DNA of 64,000 bases from Rhyacophila brunnea. Taxonomy: Eukaryota > Arthropoda > Insecta > Trichoptera > Rhyacophilidae. The notes below the pieces were generated by a model. It saw nothing but the letters and a program-made list of their open reading frames with translations. It ran no database searches and had not been told where the DNA came from. Position 1 is the stretch's first letter, and each line of letters starts with the position of its first letter. Both the position numbers and the translations under genes were made by a program. The stretch is taken from the NCBI GenBank assembly GCA_022495005.1, contig JAGYXB010001997.1, forward strand, positions 1,922,001 through 1,986,000, read 5' to 3'. Positions 57,001 to 64,000 of this stretch are shown in pieces.

Positions 57001-57486
57001 ATCTCATAAATTTTTCAAAAACGCTTCTACGAAGGAAAGTTAAAGATTAAGCCGATTTACAAAAAGCAGAAAAGCATTCTAACCAAATGAAAATGTCATT
57101 TATCGCCTCTTTACATAAACTGAATATAAATTTAATGAGGGAAAGCTGGATATCTTTAAAATGACGATATTGAGTGACGTCTTCGGAGAAGTATACGACA
57201 AAAATGTCACTTAGTGAAGAACGTACAACTTTACTGTACCTAGGTGTATGATGATCATCCTGTCGACTTACATGGGAAAGTAGAGGACGCTATAGTTAAG
57301 CAGGGCATATTTCAAAGTTGGAAGATACCTAACTACATAAGAGACTGATTTTCAATATAACGTAAGAAAAAAGGAGATTCGTAAGACCCACACTAATATG
57401 AATAAACCGTGTAGCTAAGGAATATCTAAAATTATACCATTAAATCAAACAATTTTTTTAGATATTTTATAGATACAAGAATATTT
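57001..57486. other. Unique AT-rich DNA
   Basis: Nothing recognised. Confidence 0.35.
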
Positions 57487-57488
57487 TT

Positions 57489-58022
57489 GAAGTTATACTT
57501 CTTTATACGCGTTTGGAAAAACAGATCAGAGTGTATTTTTGGCGTTGGACATGTAACACATAATTTATTTTTTCACACGAAAAAAGTCCCACTCGATTGG
57601 ATTCGAACCACGATTATTCGGTCATCAGCCGAACGCACTACCTTTTCGCCACAGTATGATAATGAAATCGTGACGATTTTACAGTGCAATATTATAGTTT
57701 AGAATTGTTCCGTTGCCTAGGCAGCGAATTTATTATTGTTGGCCATTTTCAATTCCTTACGTAAACAAACTATTAAAGGTCATAGTGGCAGTTGTCACTT
57801 TAATAATAAAAACAACGATAAATAATTATATAATTTAGTAATATAAGTTAAAGTGTATAGAAATAAACCAACGGCGTTCCAATAAGCGGTCCTTTTTCTT
57901 GAGTGTGTACTTTAACAAGATAATTAAGAGGTAGTCGAAGAATCTAGGTTATCACAAGTTTTGTTTTTGTTTTGTTAGCCAAATAAGTGTAACTTCTAGC
58001 ACGCGTACATAAGTACACACAC
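57489..58022 (-). mobile_element. Element with GAAGTTATACTT ends and tRNA-Ile-like cassette, copy 2
   Basis: The left end GAAGTTATACTTCTTTATAC and the right end AAGTGTAACTTCTAGCACGC match the element at 41747, as does the internal TTCCGTTGCCTAGG (one copy here, two there). The cassette at 57589-57660 reads, on the minus strand, GTTCGGCTGATGACCGAAT and GTGGTTCGAATCC. It is shorter than copy 1 by about 260 bp. Confidence 0.75.
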
Positions 58023-58029
58023 CTCGAGG

Positions 58030-58317
58030 TTTCGCTAGACAGGATTTAATCGAATTTTAAAAACTATCTACATTTTGTATTCTTAATTCAATGAAAACAA
58101 ATAAGTATGACTGACAAAGTGTCTATTATTTTTGTCGGATCTGCACATCTTACCTTTAATATTAATCATGATTTGGCTTAGGCAAGGTTTAATCAAATTT
58201 TAAAAACCATCGGCAATTTGTATTGATTCAATGAAAAGAAATAAGTGTACCTGACAAAAGCTTAGTGTGTACAATGTATGTCTAATTTCCACAGTCTACC
58301 TCCACTTTTCGCCACTG
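58030..58317. mobile_element. hAT-type MITE family 1, right arms only
   Basis: Two successive right-arm-like stretches (58030-58150 and 58170-58317) end CTACCTCCACTTTTCGCCACTG. The left terminal arm is absent. Confidence 0.7.
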
Positions 58318-59150
58318 ATATATATACCAGCTGTATAAACAGGACACTCAGAAATAATGGGAATTGAAATACCTAACGGGTAAGGAGAAGCAGGCAACCG
58401 ATCTCGAGTAAGAAAGAATACGGGATAAATTTGAACACGTGTCAAGAATACGTCGAATAGGTACTGACAACTACTCTTCGTTTATTCATTGACGCTCATT
58501 TAATATTGGTGTATTACACACACTATTGCATGCCTATAATGCGTGGTTCATTTTCGTATGACACTCACACATTCAAAACCCTGCTTCAAAATTTACTGTA
58601 TTGGTATCTATATAGCCTATAGGAATTCTATTTATTATCTGTTCAGTGTGTATAAAAGATTTATAGTATTCAGATAATCTAGTCCTAATCAGCTAATCTA
58701 AGTAACCAATCAGTAAAAGTATAACACAAAAGGTAGTAGGTATATTTAATTTTATCCTTCAACTTTTCAGTTGGTTATAATATTATGGTAGATAATATTC
58801 GCTAACGAGGCATACAACATGTATAGAAGTAAACAATAATGAAAATGCACTCGGTGAAATGTTTGAACCGGTCATGGCAAACCTCACTTCCGGTTCATGT
58901 CTCGGCTGAGGCAGGCTCGGCGGCTGGCTGCGCTCGCAAGGGCAAGTGACCACACCCAATGTCCGAGGCCACGAAGTCGATATTCGCCAACGCTGTTTTC
59001 TATAATTATAATATTATTTAGCAGTGCAAATAAACATATTTCAATCAACGCGAGAGCGTATACAACAATAGAAGTCAACGTGTCCGAACCAGTAATAATT
59101 AAAATTTTAACATTTTTTTATATGGAACATACCTACATAACTTGATAACA
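58318..59150. other. Unique DNA
   Basis: A GC-richer patch at 58870-58985 (CATGTCTCGGCTGAGGCAGG) opens frames on both strands (58897-59145 plus, 59078-58884 minus), but no motif is recognised. Confidence 0.35.
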
Positions 59151-59154
59151 CCTC

Positions 59155-59600
59155 CGATATTTGCGACGGATTTGAACCCGTATAACCATTGGTGTCGCGC
59201 TAATCTGTGTATTAACCAATTATGCTACAAGCCTCCTATCTAATTACGACATTTGAAAATGAAATGAAAATACATAAAATACGTCAAATTGCGTTATAAT
59301 TGACTATCGGTTTTTGTATATTAAATCAAGGAATATTAATTACCTTGATTACTAACCGACGCCCGGCTTTCGCCAAATATTTTAGTTATAACGTCTACTT
59401 GAACTTGCTAACAATTTGTAATAAACCATTTCTTTTATTCAATGAATAATTCACAAGATTTTAATATAATTTTTAATTTTTTCTAGTGGGTATCTGAGGT
59501 GTTTTCAAGTGATGTATATTCAATATATGGAATGTTACGTTCTCAAAATCTTGTGAATTATTCATATTATTAAACGAAATGGTTTATAAAAAAAAAAAAA
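59155..59600 (-). mobile_element. tRNA-cassette element with a different tRNA-like sequence
   Basis: The linker (ACTATCGGTTTTTGTATATT, TTACTAACCGACGCC, ACTTGCTAACAATTT) and inverted arms (TTTTATTCAATGAATAATTC and AAAATCTTGTGAATTATTC) are those of the family. The cassette at 59161-59236 is a different tRNA-like sequence: minus-strand GGCTTGTAGCATAATTGGTT and GGGTTCAAATCC. Confidence 0.7.
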
Positions 59601-61060
59601 ATTATAAGACCGATTCAATTGATTATATTGATATTTTAAAAGTTTGAAACGTTTGGATTATGGGACCCTCTGAATTTAAAAACAATCGCAGAAATTAGGC
59701 GTAGTTTAGCGGTAATAACTGTTAATGGCGAGTATCTGATGCAGCAGATTAGTTTTGACATTCAAAAAGAGAATGCAGTCGATGCCTTGGGTACACTAGA
59801 TGTCACAAGGGGATTGGGGGGAAGTATTATATCTGTCTAAGGATGCCTAACATGTCATTTGTAACATTGGAAAATTTTAAATGTTTATATATATGTGTGT
59901 GTGTGTGTGTGTGTAGTACTACTGAAAGCACCGATACTTGTTACTATATCAATAATTAGCGTAAGGAATTTACTAGGTACTCGAAGACATGTACAAGTGT
60001 TATCGAACCACACTGAAGACGATGATTACGTAGTAGTAATACTAATTTCTGATGAAACCGGTTCCAATCGTTTTGTTTTGTTTCCATCTGGCATTAATCT
60101 AACTAAATTTAAAATTTAAAAATATGTCATAATTCTATGAAAAATATAGTAGGTATATGTTAACTATTGCTCGACTCTGCAAAACTATGAAAATTATCCA
60201 AGCGATCGAGAGGAACTATTTTGTTATCTTGCCTCTTTTAAAATAATTTTCACTAAATTTGCATTCATTTTAACTGGATAAATGTATAGTCTATTTATTT
60301 TTTCGTTTTAACTGACAATTTCTTTATATTTTTCTTTCTCTGATGACTATTTTTTTCTGTCATCTAGCTATTTTCTTATCCTATCTGACATTTTTTTGTT
60401 ACAATATTAATTAAAGTATTTGCGACTCTTGAAAAGAAAATTTGTTTATATATTATAATAATTACTAATTACAGTCCGTGCCGCCAGATTCGTTAGCGTC
60501 TCGCAAAAATACAAAATGATTTTGCATTTTTATTTCAAGTTTACCACAACGCAACGCGTGTTATTTTTAACATTTATTTTTATAAACAATCGATATTTTT
60601 AATAAATATATCAAATAGCAATTGTAATTATTATTAACAATCTTGTCGGCGTAATGAACTCATTTCAAATAATATGTCAGCGGTGATATGTTTATATCAT
60701 ATATTTTTTAATTTTATTTCTGAGCTGTATAATATAATAATTACAAACATTACAGGCCATTATCCTTCTGCGGATTGCTTTGTAATTTTAATTATTGATT
60801 TTAAAAAAGCAATTAAAATGACGTACAGCATTTTCAATTTTAAAGTCAATGAAAACTCACTCACGATTACAAAATAAATAATATAAATTATTAAAACAAT
60901 ATTATTATTTGTTTTTAATTTTAATATTTTCCATTGTTTAAAGGACGTTCTTTATCATGCTACTATAATAAAAAACATTGATTTATTTTTAATAAGTTAT
61001 TTATTCCAATACACAATGTCAACTTTCATTTACTTCGACAGAATTATTCAATTATTGTGT
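59601..61060. other. Unique AT-rich DNA with a GT microsatellite
   Basis: A (TG)n run of about ten units lies at 59894-59914. No gene recognised. Confidence 0.4.
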
Positions 61061-61064
61061 TTTC

Positions 61065-61520
61065 ATACATACTTTTGAAAACACTTCTGAGAAAATATAT
61101 TATAACCAATAGAAAAAATCTTCTTGAATAAAGTAAGGAATCGAACCTGCATCTCTCGAGTATCGCCCCAATGCACATAGACCACTATGCTAAAGGCATC
61201 ATACTTAATTGCGACAAGTGTTAACTAATGGCTTTTAATATTATTGGCTACAAGTACTATTAATTGGTGATCGGCTTTTGTATTTTAAATCAAAGTGGGT
61301 ATTACTTTAATTACTAACCGACGTCACGGATCACTCCAAGATTTTTTGTTGTAACTTACTTGAACTTGCTAATAATTTTTAATGAACTATTTTTTTACTC
61401 AACGAATAATTCACAAGATTTAATAATGTAACATTCTAATTATTGAACATACATAATTTTGAAAACACTTCTGAGAATATATATTATAACCAATAGAACA
61501 AATCTTTTTGAAAAAAGTAT
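61065..61520 (-). mobile_element. tRNA-cassette element with a duplicated arm
   Basis: One arm precedes the cassette (61070-61130). A second arm in the same orientation follows the linker (61396-61516: ACTCAACGAATAATTCACAA ... CCAATAGAACAAATC). The cassette (61138-61200) has box A TTAGCATAGTGGTCTATGTG and box B GGTTCGATTCC but is cut short at its 3' side. The arrangement suggests a tandem or nested pair. Confidence 0.75.
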
Positions 61521-61599
61521 GTGTTTTCATTTTAATAATCATATACTGTCACATCTTGAATAGAGAACAATCACTCAACAAATCTATTCATTTAGTGGT

Positions 61600-61775
61600 A
61601 TGGTACCCAACAGGTGGCAAACGTCTGAACAGTATATTTCGAGACCAATGTATAGATTAAATTGCTATTCTGAGGAAGTACGTGACAATGCCATGCTTAG
61701 GATCGAGAGGAGTGAAATCAGGTCAAACAAACCTTTATCCAGCAGTGAATAGATTCAGGCTAATAAATATGAAGT
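61600..61775 (+). pseudogene. RTE group A 3' end, strongly decayed
   Basis: TGGTATGGTACCCAACAGG, GAGGAAGTACGTGACAATGC and CCAGCAGTGAATAGATTCAG parallel the end of the element at 230-985, with gaps. Confidence 0.7.
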
Positions 61776-61896
61776 AGGTACGTTTTAATCCATGTTGTTT
61801 CTTTTTCTTCTCCTTCTTACCGCGATAGCCCTAAATGTGTATTGGACTCTTCCAGCATCCGCCTTCACCTAAATCTGTCCAATCCTCTTCCCTTTA

Positions 61897-62066
61897 GGCC
61901 TTGTCCAGGTGGCGCTATCCCTGGTACATGTGACCTCATTGACCCGTCCACGTGTACTCGTCGCGTGTCACCTCTCGCGCGCGGTCGAGTTACAAGTAAC
62001 ATCATTGAGTTTTCCACGTGCACTCACGACATATCGCGGTGAGAGACGTCTCATCTGGACAAGCTC
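61897..62066. mobile_element. 170-bp TTA-target MITE (PIF/Harbinger-like)
   Basis: The ends GGCCTTGTCCAGGTG and, inverted, GAGCTTGTCCAGATG agree at 12 of 15 bases. TTA flanks both sides (61894-61896, 62067-62069). A 3-bp TWA duplication fits the PIF/Harbinger superfamily. The element is GC-rich, so a 66-residue open frame runs through it (61842-62042), but this is not a gene. Confidence 0.75.
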
Positions 62067-62069
62067 TTA

Positions 62070-64000
62070 ATGTTTAATGCCTGTGTTTTTTTTTCAATTT
62101 TATCCCTCCATTTTGTACCAGTTTGACCAGATCTTCGACCGTCTTATTACTGCACCCGCTGAATCTGAAAGACATTATTAATTGTCATCGTTTATTATTT
62201 CGATTATTTTTATAACATTTGTGTATAAATTAAAAAGTACATCTCTTCTGGTCTTGTTTCCATGAAGGTTTTGAAAGTCTACATCTGCCATATTGTTCAA
62301 ACTAAAATTGTACCACTCCTTGCATAAAATTGGATAATCGAGAAGTAGACGGAGGACGTCCTGATTGCATCTGTCATATCGCTAGTCTAAAATAAGTAAA
62401 ATAGTCTATAAAGTATAAAATGTCATATTTTAAATACTCTTTGCACATTGGCTAACTTTTCTAAGTCTAACTATAATAAGTTGAGACGTATGTGACATTA
62501 CTTTTTTGTAAACTAAAAAACTAGAAATCAATTAATAAATATCTTTCGTCACTTTTTTTCAATTTTATGAATCATGGCATAGATAATTTGTCACAATTTT
62601 GATCGCGTAATTATAAAAATATTGTTTATGCGCATTTTTAATTAATCACGAAAAAAAATGATGAAATGATATAGGTAATACTATGTTAGCATACTGTGTG
62701 TCAATGACACTGTCGGTCGCCCACATCCATTGATTAATGATTAATTCACAAAAAAAGTAATTAACTTTTGACAAGTGATTTTACTATGATATGTAGGTAC
62801 CTAATGTGGTTCGGAAATTCTAATAAACCAACTAGTACATAATTCTTACTATCATTTAATATCGAAATACCACAATTAAGGTAAATAATTAATTGTAAGT
62901 ATTATAAAACTATTATGTAGTCTATTTCTTTTATTGTGTTAACATTCATGGTGGAAATGTATTGTATTATTAATTTAATTTAATAAGATTTAAAATTATT
63001 TATTTTGTTAGATTTAATACTGCCTCTATTTGCTCGATTGTCCATCAAGTGGTTATAATGTATTTTTATATTGTAAATTTTATAAACAATTATTAATTAA
63101 ATGTATTGTGTTATTAAAAATTGATACTTAAGTGTTTATTACTTTATATTTTTTTATTAATTAAGAATACTTGGTTTTATTGTCCTTTTAATGAGGTATT
63201 ATGAAATATTAATATGCAATTTTATTAATTTTAATATCTAATTGTTATTGACATAATATTCTTTGATAAGATACTTCAATGTATTGGTTGATTATTTTTG
63301 TCACTTTTTGAATTTGTTTTTATAAATGCCTGTTGTGTTAATGATAACATATTTAGTTGAAAATGTCCCTCTGAGGCGGACGAAACCGATATAATTAATA
63401 AAAGTGAAGTACGATAAAATGTGCGTTTTATTAAATTAAATTAATAATATTATTATGTACATGTTTATATATTTTAAAGTGATGCTCCGCCTACTATAAG
63501 CGTCTAGTGAATGACTATGAAGCTTATATTTTAAAACAATGTATTTAACATTAACATTTTAATGTGTTTTAAATAATCTAAATCTATGTAGGTATCGAAA
63601 AACATTAAAAAGAAAGGTAAATATTTATAAAAGTCAAGGTAGGTTTACAATTATTATCTTATCTTGGTAACGTTTTATTGTAACGTTATGTTTATCTTTA
63701 AAATTTAGTTTAATAGTCATTGATTACGGTTAAATTTGACGAAAGACTCTTACTATTGAACCAAATGTTTAAATTCGTTAAGAAGAATAAGTCATATGGA
63801 CTAGAATCCGTAGGATGTGGTACATAGTTAAGAAATCAATTGTAAAATTTGCTATTTCAAAACCCTACCTAGTTTATTTGTACGATAGCGCGTCCTTTTC
63901 TAAGATAATTTTTTGCGCTAATTTTTAACGTTTTTATTTTTAACTATTACTGTAAAACAATCGAATAACGTCATATAAGCCGCTGTCCTTTTCATCAACA
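62070..64000. other. Unique AT-rich DNA to the window end
   Basis: No gene, RNA gene or terminal repeat recognised. GAAAATGTCCCTCTGAGGCG then GACGAAACCG at about 63359 resembles 52477. Confidence 0.4.

Noticed and set aside
61842..62042. A 66-residue GC-rich open frame
   Set aside because: It coincides with a TTA-flanked inverted-repeat MITE.
1..64000. CRISPR arrays, operons, ribosome binding sites, bacterial terminators
   Set aside because: The window is eukaryotic in every readable feature, and no regular short repeat-spacer array was seen.

Overview
The window is an AT-rich, gene-poor stretch of a eukaryotic nuclear genome, most likely an insect and probably a moth or butterfly. Three things point there: many degenerate RTE-type retrotransposon 3' ends, tRNA-derived SINEs, and frequent TAGGTA/TACCTA words in the unique DNA, a habit I associate with lepidopteran intergenic DNA. 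The taxon is an inference. I found no convincing host protein-coding gene and no canonical, uninterrupted tRNA or rRNA gene. Most open frames are short and arise by chance or belong to decayed transposons.

Positions 1-1196 hold a broken RTE 3' end. Positions 1197-1681 are a solo-LTR-like repeat with a 5-bp target duplication. From 1656 to 21535 lies the main structure: three head-to-tail copies (A 1656-6990, B 6991-13254, C 13255-21535) of one segment that is itself built from transposons. A and B are nearly identical. C is older and carries or lacks several insertions, so the copies act as natural empty/filled site pairs and allow many insertions to be defined to the base. Examples are an RTE fragment with an 8-bp duplication (A, B), a SINE (A, B), a 568-bp inverted-repeat element (B only), a four-level nested TTAA element (C only), a GC-rich 387-bp element (C only) and an RTE with a 13-bp duplication (C only).

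Positions 21536-64000 are mostly unique AT-rich DNA with scattered elements: hAT-type MITEs (8-bp duplications), TA-target and TTA-target MITEs, a deleted hAT transposon that still encodes a transposase C-terminus (34502-35115), a possible transposase first exon with an intact splice donor (43950-44091), six copies of an inverted-repeat element with a tRNA-like cassette in its middle, two copies of a different element with a tRNA-Ile-like cassette, and a ~500-bp inverted repeat whose arms are 20 kb apart.

Nothing here suggests an operon, a CRISPR array or a metabolic pathway. The biology of the window is transposon nesting, segmental duplication and capture of pol III-type sequences by DNA transposons. 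Class assignments rest on target-site duplications, terminal repeats and recognisable peptide motifs read by eye; no database search was run.
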